Below, piece by piece: positions 43,766 through 52,322 of a DNA stretch of 64,000 nt. The DNA comes from a bacterium (lineage in GTDB: Bacteria > Pseudomonadota > Gammaproteobacteria > UBA6186 > Azoamicaceae), in NCBI GenBank assembly GCA_027364575.1, contig DAHXPC010000002.1, forward strand, positions 62,001 through 126,000, written 5' to 3'. The first letter of the stretch is position 1. Each line of letters starts with the position of its first letter. Below the pieces are notes generated by a model. It was not told the origin of the DNA and did not search any database. It saw only the letters and a list, made by a program, of their open reading frames with translations. The translations under genes were made by a program, and so were the position numbers.

Positions 43766-45217
43766 TCAAAAATTGGCTTGTGTTACCGCTTTATCACACG
43801 CGTTCCCTCGACACAAAAGATAAAGCAAACAGTTACCCAAACGATATTCCTTAAAAACTTTTGTATTCGGAAAGTCGGGTATAGCAGTAATAACAAATCC
43901 GTGATCAAAGTGATCACGAGGTTGTTTTACAGGTGTCTTGGGCAATCTTAATACATCTAACTCTGCCACCACACTTAAAGCAGGGGTGAGATGCGTTGTC
44001 GCATAAATAGGCTGTTCTTCAATTAACTGTAAAATATCGCGTGCCACCATTCGATAGTCGCCCCTAAAATGCCTTTCATAATAAGGAAACACACATAGTC
44101 CTGCCACAAACCGAAAGACAATACATAGCGCCATACAATAAAAGGCAATCTTAACTTTTTGTTGCCCCATACTCCAAAGTAGATGCCCTAATATGAGCGC
44201 AACAAACGGATAAAGGGGTAATAAATAGCGTACATGTGTTTCAGGTGCCATCCAATACGGAAGGTAATTCAGCGCAAAGATTAAAATAACGGTTATAAAA
44301 TCATGATCTTTTAAATTCGGAATTTGAACTCCCTTTTTTTTCTTATAATATTCTGGTATGCCAAAATATGCTAGCAAGCCGCTGATTGGCAACCATCTAA
44401 AAAATGTATCTGCAGGATAAAATATCACTTTGCAAACATATTGTTTTAAATTGATTAGGTTAAATTTTGTAATGATATCTCGGATCATCGCACCCCCATC
44501 TGCGCCTTGGCTCAAATAGTGGTTCCAGAAAAGTGGAAATACTAAAACGACTACATGTAAAAGAATAAAATAGGGTTTAAGGAATAATTTTTTTTCCTTC
44601 GAACGAAAAAACAATACCGCCACTGTAATGCCATAAAAAACATATCCGGTTAGGGCTTTGGTTAAAAAAGAGGCAATTAGACTGATCCCCGCCAATAATA
44701 ATAAAATTGGACGTCTTTCTTTTATATATATCCAAAGGCAAACAATGGCGCTAAAAACATAAAAAGAAAACAAAGGATCAGCATACGCAAGCCAGCCACG
44801 CCGAAATAAAACATCGCCACTCATAAAAATTAAAGCCACAAAAATTGAAAAAATTGTGTTTTTATACAATTTATTCGCGAATGCGATTAAAACAAAGCCT
44901 GTGGCTAGAGTAGAAAGCATTGTCACAAGCCTAGAAGCGACAAGGACTTGATCCCATCCTATAAGATTGGCAATGGGTACAATCAGCCAATTAAACAAGG
45001 GAGGGCGTGCGTAGTTTTCACCATATAAGGTGGAAACAAAAATGGATTTATTAAATAGCATTTCTATAGAAGTTAAGGTATAAACGGCTTCTTCACCTTG
45101 ATAAGGCAAAAACAAGGTGGTTAGAAAACTAAGTTGCGCTGCTATAAGCCAGCCCCAAAAAATGATCGATTTCTTATATAATACAGGCTCTTTGTCTTGG
45201 CTTATAGGTATATTCAT
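43766..45217 (-). CDS. GT39/ArnT-like membrane glycosyltransferase
   Basis: 483 aa with about 11-12 transmembrane helices. The early GEEAVYTLTSIEML and YARPPLFNWLIVP match the catalytic loop of the PMT_2/ArnT superfamily, which moves sugars from polyprenyl phosphate to lipid A, proteins or other acceptors on the periplasmic side. The last about 100 residues form a small soluble domain. Its start codon is only 3 bases from that of the GT2 gene on the other strand, whose product would make the polyprenyl-linked sugar, so the two are likely partners. Acceptor unknown. Confidence 0.85.
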   Translation of the reverse strand: MNIPISQDKEPVLYKKSIIFWGWLIAAQLSFLTTLFLPYQGEEAVYTLTSIEMLFNKSIFVSTLYGENYARPPLFNWLIVPIANLIGWDQVLVASRLVTMLSTLATGFVLIAFANKLYKNTIFSIFVALIFMSGDVLFRRGWLAYADPLFSFYVFSAIVCLWIYIKERRPILLLLAGISLIASFLTKALTGYVFYGITVAVLFFRSKEKKLFLKPYFILLHVVVLVFPLFWNHYLSQGADGGAMIRDIITKFNLINLKQYVCKVIFYPADTFFRWLPISGLLAYFGIPEYYKKKKGVQIPNLKDHDFITVILIFALNYLPYWMAPETHVRYLLPLYPFVALILGHLLWSMGQQKVKIAFYCMALCIVFRFVAGLCVFPYYERHFRGDYRMVARDILQLIEEQPIYATTHLTPALSVVAELDVLRLPKTPVKQPRDHFDHGFVITAIPDFPNTKVFKEYRLGNCLLYLLCRGNACDKAVTQANF

Positions 45218-45220
45218 AAA

Positions 45221-46192
45221 ATGACCAGTCTGTTAAAAAATCACACGCTTTCTATCGTAGTCCCATTATGCAACGAGGCTACCATAATTGGTGCATTTCA
45301 CCAACGATTAATTTGTGTATTGGACATGCTTTCTATTTCAAGTGAAATTATCTATGTCAACGATGGAAGCACAGATAATAGTGTAGAAGTTCTTAAAACA
45401 TTACGTTTACAAGATACCAGAATTGCCATTGTGGATTTAAGTCGAAATTTTGGCAAAGAAATAGCCCTATCTGCAGGACTTGATTATACCGTGGGTGATG
45501 CGGTCATTGTCATTGATGCAGATTTACAAGATCCCCCCGAACTTATTCCGACACTGATTGAACAATGGCAACAAGGCTATGATGTAGTATTTGCAAAACG
45601 CATAAGTCGTATGGGAGAAAGCTGGTTTAAAAAATTATCCGCATACTTATTTTATAGAGTCTTACAAAAAATAAGTGTTATTGATATTCCAATGGATACA
45701 GGGGATTTTCGCTTATTAAGCCGACGGGCGGTAGAGGCATTAAAAAAATTACGTGAAACACACCGATTTATGAAAGGGCTTTTTACGTGGATAGGATATC
45801 CTCAAATTGCTGTCCCTTATGAACGAGACCGAAGATTTGGTGGGGAAAGCAAATGGAATTATTGGAAGCTTTGGAATTTGGCAATTGAAGGCATTACCTC
45901 TTTTAGCATTGCGCCTTTAAAATTTGCGACCTATTTTGGGTTTGTGACAGCATCCGCGGCTTTTATTTATGCCCTGGTGATTATTTATAAAACCTGGGCA
46001 TATGGCGATCCCGTTTCCGGCTATCCCTCCCTAATGGTTGTAACCTTATTTTTTGGCGGTGTTCAGCTTATTACCTTAGGAATTATTGGGGAATACATTG
46101 GTAGAACTTTTGTAGAAACGAAAGCACGGCCTTTATATCTGGTTAAAGACTATGAACCTGCCAACACCTTAGATTCAAGAGACACCACATAA
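45221..46192 (+). CDS. Polyprenyl-phosphate glycosyltransferase (GT2, GtrB/DPM1-like)
   Basis: 323 aa from ATG 45221. The GT-A fold shows SIVVPLCNEA, YVNDGSTDNSVEVL, the DxD-like IDADLQDPPELIP and a RRFGGESKWNYWKL motif. Two C-terminal transmembrane helices follow (about 235-260 and 270-295). GtrB-type enzymes transfer glucose, or ArnC-type sugars, to undecaprenyl phosphate on the cytosolic face. No GtrA flippase is visible. The 3' end overlaps the convergent dsbA-like gene by 43 bases. Confidence 0.92.
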   Translation: MTSLLKNHTLSIVVPLCNEATIIGAFHQRLICVLDMLSISSEIIYVNDGSTDNSVEVLKTLRLQDTRIAIVDLSRNFGKEIALSAGLDYTVGDAVIVIDADLQDPPELIPTLIEQWQQGYDVVFAKRISRMGESWFKKLSAYLFYRVLQKISVIDIPMDTGDFRLLSRRAVEALKKLRETHRFMKGLFTWIGYPQIAVPYERDRRFGGESKWNYWKLWNLAIEGITSFSIAPLKFATYFGFVTASAAFIYALVIIYKTWAYGDPVSGYPSLMVVTLFFGGVQLITLGIIGEYIGRTFVETKARPLYLVKDYEPANTLDSRDTT

Positions 46193-46890
46193 TTCAATAT
46201 GGCGATAAAATTTTCAATACTACCGGCCTTGGTGGGCGATAATAAATAGCTATTAGAAGGCCCATTCACGATGACGACTGGGCTTTCTGCGATTTGATAA
46301 GCGCTCGCAATTTCCTTCCCTTTGGCCAATTCATTACTTACCAAGAAAGAATGATAGAGATCTAAAAATGTCTTTTCAGGGACACCATTCTCTACAAAAA
46401 ATTGCGTTAATAATGGCTCTGCGGTTAAATTAATATGTTTTTCGTGCAAGGTAGAGAACATCAGGGGATCCAGTATATCGAGCTTCTGCAATTCTTTTAT
46501 CACATAAAATGCTTTTGCAAGTTGCTCCCAGCCCTGATGAAAAACGACTGGAAAACGGAAAAACTCAATCATGACTGGCTTTTTCTTAACCCATGTTTCT
46601 ATAGCGGGGTGCAGGCGGCTACAGCCAAAGCAAGCATAATTAAAAAACTCAATCACTTGAATTTTCCCCGGTGTTAAGTTCAGCAATGCTTGCACGGTTT
46701 TATTGGTAGTAATTTCTGATTTTAATCGTACATAATGCTTACCCTCTTCAAATGTCACAGCAATCGGAGAATGCCCCTTCACTTGCTCAGCAGGTAGGGT
46801 TTCTACATACGTCACGCTGCTGCAAACAATAATAAACACACCCAAAGACATAGTGTGTTTTCTAAGTAAATTAATGAAGACCTGAAACAT
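46150..46890 (-). CDS. DsbA-like thiol:disulfide interchange protein
   Basis: 246 aa. The N-terminal hydrophobic stretch (MSLGVFIIVCSSVTYV) is a signal sequence, possibly starting from the internal ATG at about 46851. The active site is CFGC (C87, C90) in FNYACFGCSRLHP, less oxidising-looking than CPHC, and the cis-proline loop is ESPVVIVNG. Periplasmic oxidoreductase, presumably reoxidised by DsbB. It overlaps the cytochrome c4 gene upstream by 20 bases and the GT2 gene downstream by 43. The c4-dsbA order opposite engB is a known gammaproteobacterial arrangement. Confidence 0.9.
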   Translation of the reverse strand: MFQVFINLLRKHTMSLGVFIIVCSSVTYVETLPAEQVKGHSPIAVTFEEGKHYVRLKSEITTNKTVQALLNLTPGKIQVIEFFNYACFGCSRLHPAIETWVKKKPVMIEFFRFPVVFHQGWEQLAKAFYVIKELQKLDILDPLMFSTLHEKHINLTAEPLLTQFFVENGVPEKTFLDLYHSFLVSNELAKGKEIASAYQIAESPVVIVNGPSNSYLLSPTKAGSIENFIAILNYVVSLESKVLAGS

Positions 46891-47491
46891 AATGCCCCAC
46901 TGCTTGTATTTCTTCCTCTGTCATACGTTTTGCTATATCTCTCATAATAGCATTTGGATCATTTGCACGAACGCCACTTTTAAACGCTTTTAATTGTTCA
47001 ATAATATAATCCGATTGCTGCCCCTGTAAAGACGGAAAGCCTGCGGGCACATTCCCCTCTCCCTTAGCCCCATGGCAACTGCTCCCGCAGGCAGGAACGC
47101 CCGTTTTTGGGTTTCCCCCTCTATAAATTTTTTCGCCTAACAGCACCGCTTCCGCTTTTGCGGTGCCTGGCGTGGGCTTTTGGCTAGAAAAATATCCCGC
47201 CAAATCAACGATATCTTGATCGGATAATGCTTGAATAATCCCATACATCACCGGGTTAAAGCGGCTGCCTTTATCCCCTTTTCTATATTCTTTTAATTGC
47301 TCAATCAAATATCGCTCCGGCTGACCGGCGATTTTTGGCCAGGCTGGCACCACGCTATTGCCATCAGTATTATGGCAGGCGGCGCATATTTTAGATTTTT
47401 CACCCCCATGGGTTAGATTTGGGATAAGCTCAGTAGCAAGTGCTACGTCCATTAGAAGATATAAACTTATCCAAAAAACCTTGGAACGCAT
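46871..47491 (-). CDS. Cytochrome c4 (diheme), second heme site CX3CH
   Basis: 206 aa with a signal sequence and two cytochrome c domains. The first heme motif is CAACH (C36, C39, H40). The second reads CGSSCH (C135, C139, H140), that is, three residues between the cysteines instead of two. Surrounding sequence (GVPACGSSCHGAKGEGN) is otherwise canonical. Both domains have methionines in suitable places. Cytochrome c4 carries electrons to terminal oxidases. A GGAG site lies upstream of ATG 47491. It is co-transcribed with the dsbA-like gene. Confidence 0.92.
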   Translation of the reverse strand: MRSKVFWISLYLLMDVALATELIPNLTHGGEKSKICAACHNTDGNSVVPAWPKIAGQPERYLIEQLKEYRKGDKGSRFNPVMYGIIQALSDQDIVDLAGYFSSQKPTPGTAKAEAVLLGEKIYRGGNPKTGVPACGSSCHGAKGEGNVPAGFPSLQGQQSDYIIEQLKAFKSGVRANDPNAIMRDIAKRMTEEEIQAVGHYVSGLH

Positions 47492-47544
47492 TAAAAAACT
47501 CCATTACCCTATTAAGTGAGCGCTTAGAAAAGCTATAATACCTA

Positions 47545-48162
47545 ATGGGTATATTAAACTACAATCGCATAGAATTCTTAAAAAGTGCCAACGAAATACG
47601 ACAACTCCCCCCGGATACGGGCGCGGAGGTCGCTTTTGGTGGGCGCTCCAATGCTGGCAAGTCCAGCGCACTTAACGCAATCGCCAATATTCATCGTTTG
47701 GCACGAACCAGCAAGACGCCGGGAAGGACCCAGTTAATTAACTTTTTTCAGCTAGATCCTGAAAGACGTTTCGTCGATCTGCCTGGTTATGGGTATGCCA
47801 AAGTGCCTCCGGCAATCAAACAACATTGGGAAAATTTACTTTCCGAATACATTGCAAAAAGGCAAAGCTTAAAAGGAATCATCATATTAATGGATATCCG
47901 GCATCCATTAATGCCTCTAGATTGGCAAATGATTGAGTGGGCACTTTCTTTCCAATTGCCTATCCACATACTCCTCACCAAAGCCGATAAATTAAAAAGA
48001 GGTGCTGCCAAAAATACTTTATTAGCAGTCCTAAGAGAATTGAAAGAATATGAAAATTTGGTGAGCGTTCAATTGTTTTCTTCATTCAGCAAAGAAGGGG
48101 TGACAGAGGCCCACGAAAAATTAGATGTATGGTTAAAAAATGATGAGGATCATCCCCAATAA
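47545..48162 (+). CDS. engB: Ribosome biogenesis GTPase EngB (YihA/YsxC)
   Basis: 205 aa. G1 GRSNAGKSSALN near residues 34-45, G2/switch TSKTPGRTQLINFF, G3 DLPGYGYAKV near 71-80 and G4 TKADK. EngB aids 50S subunit assembly and is usually essential. The ATG 47545 matches the family N-terminus (LNYNRIEFLKSA). There is no ribosome site, and a perfect TATAAT (47534-47539) ends five bases before the ATG, so a leaderless message is possible, although no -35 is seen. Confidence 0.96.
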   Translation: MGILNYNRIEFLKSANEIRQLPPDTGAEVAFGGRSNAGKSSALNAIANIHRLARTSKTPGRTQLINFFQLDPERRFVDLPGYGYAKVPPAIKQHWENLLSEYIAKRQSLKGIIILMDIRHPLMPLDWQMIEWALSFQLPIHILLTKADKLKRGAAKNTLLAVLRELKEYENLVSVQLFSSFSKEGVTEAHEKLDVWLKNDEDHPQ

Positions 48163-48172
48163 AATTGGGATG
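48151..48172. terminator. Weak hairpin between engB and ampG
   Basis: CATCCCCAAT (48151-48160) and ATTGGGATG (48164-48172) form a stem with one bulged C, overlapping the engB stop. No T-run follows, so termination may be inefficient or of another kind. Confidence 0.3.
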
Positions 48173-48178
48173 TACACA

Positions 48179-49432
48179 TTATTCGCTTAATTCAACATCT
48201 TTAATTTCCAGCATGTTTTCAATACTATTTCTTAACAGAAAAAGCAATACTATCCCCGGTATTGAAAACACCAATGAGGCAATAAAATAAGCGGTCCATC
48301 CATAGCTGTCGGAAATAAAGCCTGCAATTGGCCCAATAAAAACACGCCCCACCGCACTCAGTGAAGACAATAAAGCATACTGAAAAGCGCTAAAACGAGC
48401 ATTACACAGATTCATCAATAAGCCAACAAAGGCAGCAGCCCCCATTCCTCCACAAAAATTCTCAATAAAAATGGCTATTCCCGCTATGAAATAATCTGGC
48501 CCTATCCACATTAATGGCATATACGATAAATTAGAAACCGCCTGCAAAATTCCAAAGAGGAGTAGTGCGCGAAACCAGCCCATCTTAAAAACCATTAACC
48601 CGCCAGCCGTTGTTCCAAAAACAGTTCCAAAAAATCCCAATGTTTTTGCCAAAGTTCCTACTTCTGTTTTACTCATATGGATTTCTCGAAGTAAAAAAGT
48701 CTGACTTAAAGAGCCTGCAAATGCATCTCCTAATTTATAAAAAATAATCAGTAACAAAATCCATACTGCTTGTGGACGTTTTAAAAAATCAATAAAAGGC
48801 AATATTATGCAATCGCGAATATTTCTAGGCGGAACCACACTGTTTTCAGGTTCTGGCCCTAAGAAAGTTGCAACCGTGCAAATCCCCATCAATGCCGACA
48901 TCAATAGATAACAAACCTTCCACCCAAAAAAGTCCGCAATCACCAAAGCGGCGCCGCCAGAAATTAGCATGGCAATGCGATACCCATTCTGACTCATAGC
49001 CCCCCCAAAAGCGCGCTCGATAGGCTGTAACACGTCCGTTCGATAGGCATCGATGACAATATCTTGTGAAGCAGAAAAAAAGGCGATAAAACAGGCCATG
49101 ATAAATAAAGACTGCGGTTGCTGATCAGGGCTAAATAACGCCATACTTGCGATTGCCAAACATAACATAAGTTGGCAAATGAATATCCAGCCACGTCTTC
49201 TTCCTAAAAAAGGCGGTACCCAGCGATCCATAAAAGGTGCCCAAAGGAATTTAAGAGTATACGGTAGTGATGCCATCCCGATAAAACCAATGGCTGTTAG
49301 AGAAAGCTGATAATCATTTAACCACGCCTGTAATGTGCCGCCTGTTAACGCTAGAGGAAGGCCGGAAGAAATTCCTAAAAAAAAAGTGACAATAATTCGA
49401 CGTTTTGTAAAAACAGACAATAATTTTTTCAC
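48179..49432 (-). CDS. ampG: AmpG-type muropeptide permease (MFS)
   Basis: 417 aa, 12 transmembrane helices. The start is GTG 49432 with AGGAGA upstream. AmpG signatures include GISSGLPLALTGGTLQAWL, KFLWAPFMDRWVPPFLGRRRGW and FFSASQDIVIDAYRTDVL. AmpG imports GlcNAc-anhydroMurNAc peptides for cell wall recycling and beta-lactamase signalling. With Ddl, DapF, GlmS/GlmU and the dipeptidase, it indicates an active wall recycling route. Confidence 0.94.
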   Translation of the reverse strand: MKKLLSVFTKRRIIVTFFLGISSGLPLALTGGTLQAWLNDYQLSLTAIGFIGMASLPYTLKFLWAPFMDRWVPPFLGRRRGWIFICQLMLCLAIASMALFSPDQQPQSLFIMACFIAFFSASQDIVIDAYRTDVLQPIERAFGGAMSQNGYRIAMLISGGAALVIADFFGWKVCYLLMSALMGICTVATFLGPEPENSVVPPRNIRDCIILPFIDFLKRPQAVWILLLIIFYKLGDAFAGSLSQTFLLREIHMSKTEVGTLAKTLGFFGTVFGTTAGGLMVFKMGWFRALLLFGILQAVSNLSYMPLMWIGPDYFIAGIAIFIENFCGGMGAAAFVGLLMNLCNARFSAFQYALLSSLSAVGRVFIGPIAGFISDSYGWTAYFIASLVFSIPGIVLLFLLRNSIENMLEIKDVELSE

Positions 49433-49463
49433 AAGGGTCTCCTGGCTTCCATTGAATTAGATC

Positions 49464-52184
49464 TTAATGTGCTTCATCCCAATTATTACCAATGCCCACG
49501 CCGACTTCTAAGGGTACAGACAATGGGTGGATATTTTCCATAATATTTTTTATTTGTTTGGCTGCATCCACAAGTATATTTTCTGAAACTTCAAATACCA
49601 ATTCATCATGAACCTGCATAATCATGCGCATATCCATATTTTTTTCGAGAATTAAGCGATCAAGACGTATCATGGAAAGCTTAATCATATCAGCATTCGT
49701 ACCTTGCATAGGGGCATTAATCGCTGCACGTTCAGCCGCCCGTCGACTGGCTGCATTTGAAGATTTTAATTCAGGTAAATATAAACGTCGCCCTAATAAA
49801 GTTTCTACAAAGCCATGCTCTATGGCAAACAGGCGTGTTTCTTCCATATATCTTTTTACCCCTGGAAAAGAAGTAAAGTAAAGTTGAACTTGTTTTTCAG
49901 CCTCTTCCCGCCTAATTCCAAGCTGTTTTGCTAGGCCAAAGGCAGACATGCCATACATCAAACCAAAATTAATCGCCTTGGCGCTTCGACGTTGCTCTGG
50001 AGATACCGCCTCTAGGCTTAGCCCAAATACAGCCGCGGCAGTGCTCAGATGGATATCCTTTCCTGTCGCAAAAGCATTTAATAATCCTTGATCTTGAGAC
50101 AAATGTGCCATAATGCGCAATTCTATTTGCGAATAATCCACGGCCATAATTTTGTATCCGACTGGGGCTATAAAAGCGCTACGGATCTTTCTACCTTCCA
50201 CACTTCGAATAGGTATATTTTGCAAATTAGGATCGCTTGAAGATAATCGGCCCGTCGCGGTAATGGCTTGGTGATAAGAAGTGTGCACCCGGCCTGTTTT
50301 AGGATGAATTTGCGCAGGCAGCTTGTCGGTATACGTCGATTTAAGCTTACTTAAACTACGGTATTCTAAAATTATTCTCGGCAAAGGATAATCAACGGCT
50401 AACTCTTGCATAACCGACTCGGCAGTCGAAGGTTGCCCGGTCGGCGTTTTTTCTAAAATCGGCAATTTCAATTGCATATATAAAATTTCTTGCAATTGCT
50501 TAGGAGAATTAATGTTAAAAGATTGGCCTGCAAGCTGGTAGGCATTTTCTTCAATTTCTGTCAATTTTATGCTTAGTTCGTGGCTGTGTTTTGCTAACAA
50601 ACTAGCATCAATTAAAACACCCGCTCGCTCCATTCGCGCCAACACAGGCACAAGCGGCATTTCAATGGTTTGAAAAATTTCTTTTTGTTTGTTTAGCTTT
50701 TCTAAATTTGGCCATAAAACGGCATGCAACTTTAGAGTAACATCTGCATCTTCTGCCGCATAAAATCCAGCTTTTTCAATATCAATCTGATTAAAAGTCA
50801 ATTGCTTGGCGCCTTTTCCTGCCACTGCTTCAAACGTCATTGTTTTATATTCCAAATATCGCATTGCCAGCGCATCCATATTATGAAGATTGCTGGTACT
50901 ATTTAAAACATAGGACTCTAGCATGGTGTCAAACGCTACCCCTTGTAAACCAATATTATAATTGGCTAATACTTCCATATCATATTTTATATTATGGCCT
51001 ATTTTTAAATAGGCCTTATCTTCTAATAACAGCTTCATTTGTGCCAATACCCACTCTTTGCTTAATTGGGCAGGCGCGCCTAGGTAATCATGCGTTAACG
51101 GAACATATGCAGCTTCATTTGGAATGATTGCAAAAGACATGCCCACAATTCCAGCTGACATATAATCTAAGCCGGTGGTTTCCAGATCGAATGCAAAGCA
51201 ACCCGCTGCTTTTAATCGAGCCAACCATTTTTCAAAACCTTCTTTCGTGAACACGATTTCATATTGAACGGATGGCACCGCTAAGGGAACAGTAGCCTCC
51301 CTACTTTTTTCATCCGCTGGGGGATCATTCTTAATATCTTTAAAGCCGCTTTTAAATTCCAATGCAGAATATAAAGCACTAAGCTCTGCTTTCAGAGAGC
51401 TCCGCACAACAAAGTCATTGGGTTTATAGGGAAGCATTAAGGACTCTTGAATGGTAACCAATTCTTTAAATAAAGGTAGCTGCTCTATTGTGAGCCGTAA
51501 ATTTTCGCCTACTTTACCGGGAATATCCGCTGCCTGTTCGATAATGCCTTGCAAACTACCATACGTTTGCAGCCATTTTACCGCTGTTTTGGGTCCGACT
51601 TTAGGAACGCCGGGAATGTTATCGACGGTATCCCCAATTAAGGTTAAATAATCTATAATGTGTTCTGGCGGCACTTCAAATTTTTCAATAATCTTTTGGC
51701 GATCAAAAATATCACCCGTCATCGTATTAATTAAAAATGTTTTTTCATCTACCAGTTGTGCAAAATCTTTATCCCCCGTTGAAATCAGAGTAAAAAGTCC
51801 TTCTTGCTTGGCTTGCCTTGCTAAAGTGCCAATAATGTCATCGGCTTCTATTCCTGGAATAACCACAAGGGGTAAACCCATGGCTTTGATAATGTCATGC
51901 AAAGGTTCTATTTGCTGCTGTAATTCATCCGGCATGACAATTCGATGGGCTTTATATGGTTCATACAGTCTATGGCGAAAATTCTTTTCTTTACTATCGA
52001 ACACCACCGCCATTCTCTTGGCCGGATAGGTATTCATAAGTTTACGGAGCATATTTACTACGCCATAAATTGCCCCGGTGGGCTGCCCCTTTGTATTGGT
52101 CAGGGGTGGCATAGCATGATACGCACGGAATAAATAGGAAGAGCCATCTACCAAAATAAAAGGGTCGTTTGGAATTTTCACCAT
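49464..52184 (-). CDS. polA: DNA polymerase I
   Basis: 906 aa from ATG 52184; a TTG at 52202 is possible but unlikely. All three parts are present: 5' nuclease (FILVDGSSYLFRAYHAMPPL, KGDKDFAQLV-type ISTGDKDFAQLV), an intact 3'-5' exonuclease site (FAFDLETTGLD) and the polymerase (GRLSSSDPNLQNIPIRS, MAVDYSQIELRIMAHLS, RRSAKAINFGLMYGMSAFGL, QVHDELVFEV). It is used in repair and Okazaki fragment maturation. 31 bases upstream of ampG, with which it may be co-transcribed. Confidence 0.97.
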   Translation of the reverse strand: MVKIPNDPFILVDGSSYLFRAYHAMPPLTNTKGQPTGAIYGVVNMLRKLMNTYPAKRMAVVFDSKEKNFRHRLYEPYKAHRIVMPDELQQQIEPLHDIIKAMGLPLVVIPGIEADDIIGTLARQAKQEGLFTLISTGDKDFAQLVDEKTFLINTMTGDIFDRQKIIEKFEVPPEHIIDYLTLIGDTVDNIPGVPKVGPKTAVKWLQTYGSLQGIIEQAADIPGKVGENLRLTIEQLPLFKELVTIQESLMLPYKPNDFVVRSSLKAELSALYSALEFKSGFKDIKNDPPADEKSREATVPLAVPSVQYEIVFTKEGFEKWLARLKAAGCFAFDLETTGLDYMSAGIVGMSFAIIPNEAAYVPLTHDYLGAPAQLSKEWVLAQMKLLLEDKAYLKIGHNIKYDMEVLANYNIGLQGVAFDTMLESYVLNSTSNLHNMDALAMRYLEYKTMTFEAVAGKGAKQLTFNQIDIEKAGFYAAEDADVTLKLHAVLWPNLEKLNKQKEIFQTIEMPLVPVLARMERAGVLIDASLLAKHSHELSIKLTEIEENAYQLAGQSFNINSPKQLQEILYMQLKLPILEKTPTGQPSTAESVMQELAVDYPLPRIILEYRSLSKLKSTYTDKLPAQIHPKTGRVHTSYHQAITATGRLSSSDPNLQNIPIRSVEGRKIRSAFIAPVGYKIMAVDYSQIELRIMAHLSQDQGLLNAFATGKDIHLSTAAAVFGLSLEAVSPEQRRSAKAINFGLMYGMSAFGLAKQLGIRREEAEKQVQLYFTSFPGVKRYMEETRLFAIEHGFVETLLGRRLYLPELKSSNAASRRAAERAAINAPMQGTNADMIKLSMIRLDRLILEKNMDMRMIMQVHDELVFEVSENILVDAAKQIKNIMENIHPLSVPLEVGVGIGNNWDEAH

Positions 52185-52322
52185 AATGCTTAAGACACCC
52201 AATAGATTAAATTGCTTAAACGCTAATTATGCCTGGCTCTGCTATACTTAGAAAGTAGTTATTATCCAAACTTTAAATAGCTTTTGTTGATAACTGTTGT
52301 TTAGTTACACGCTTTTAATTGA

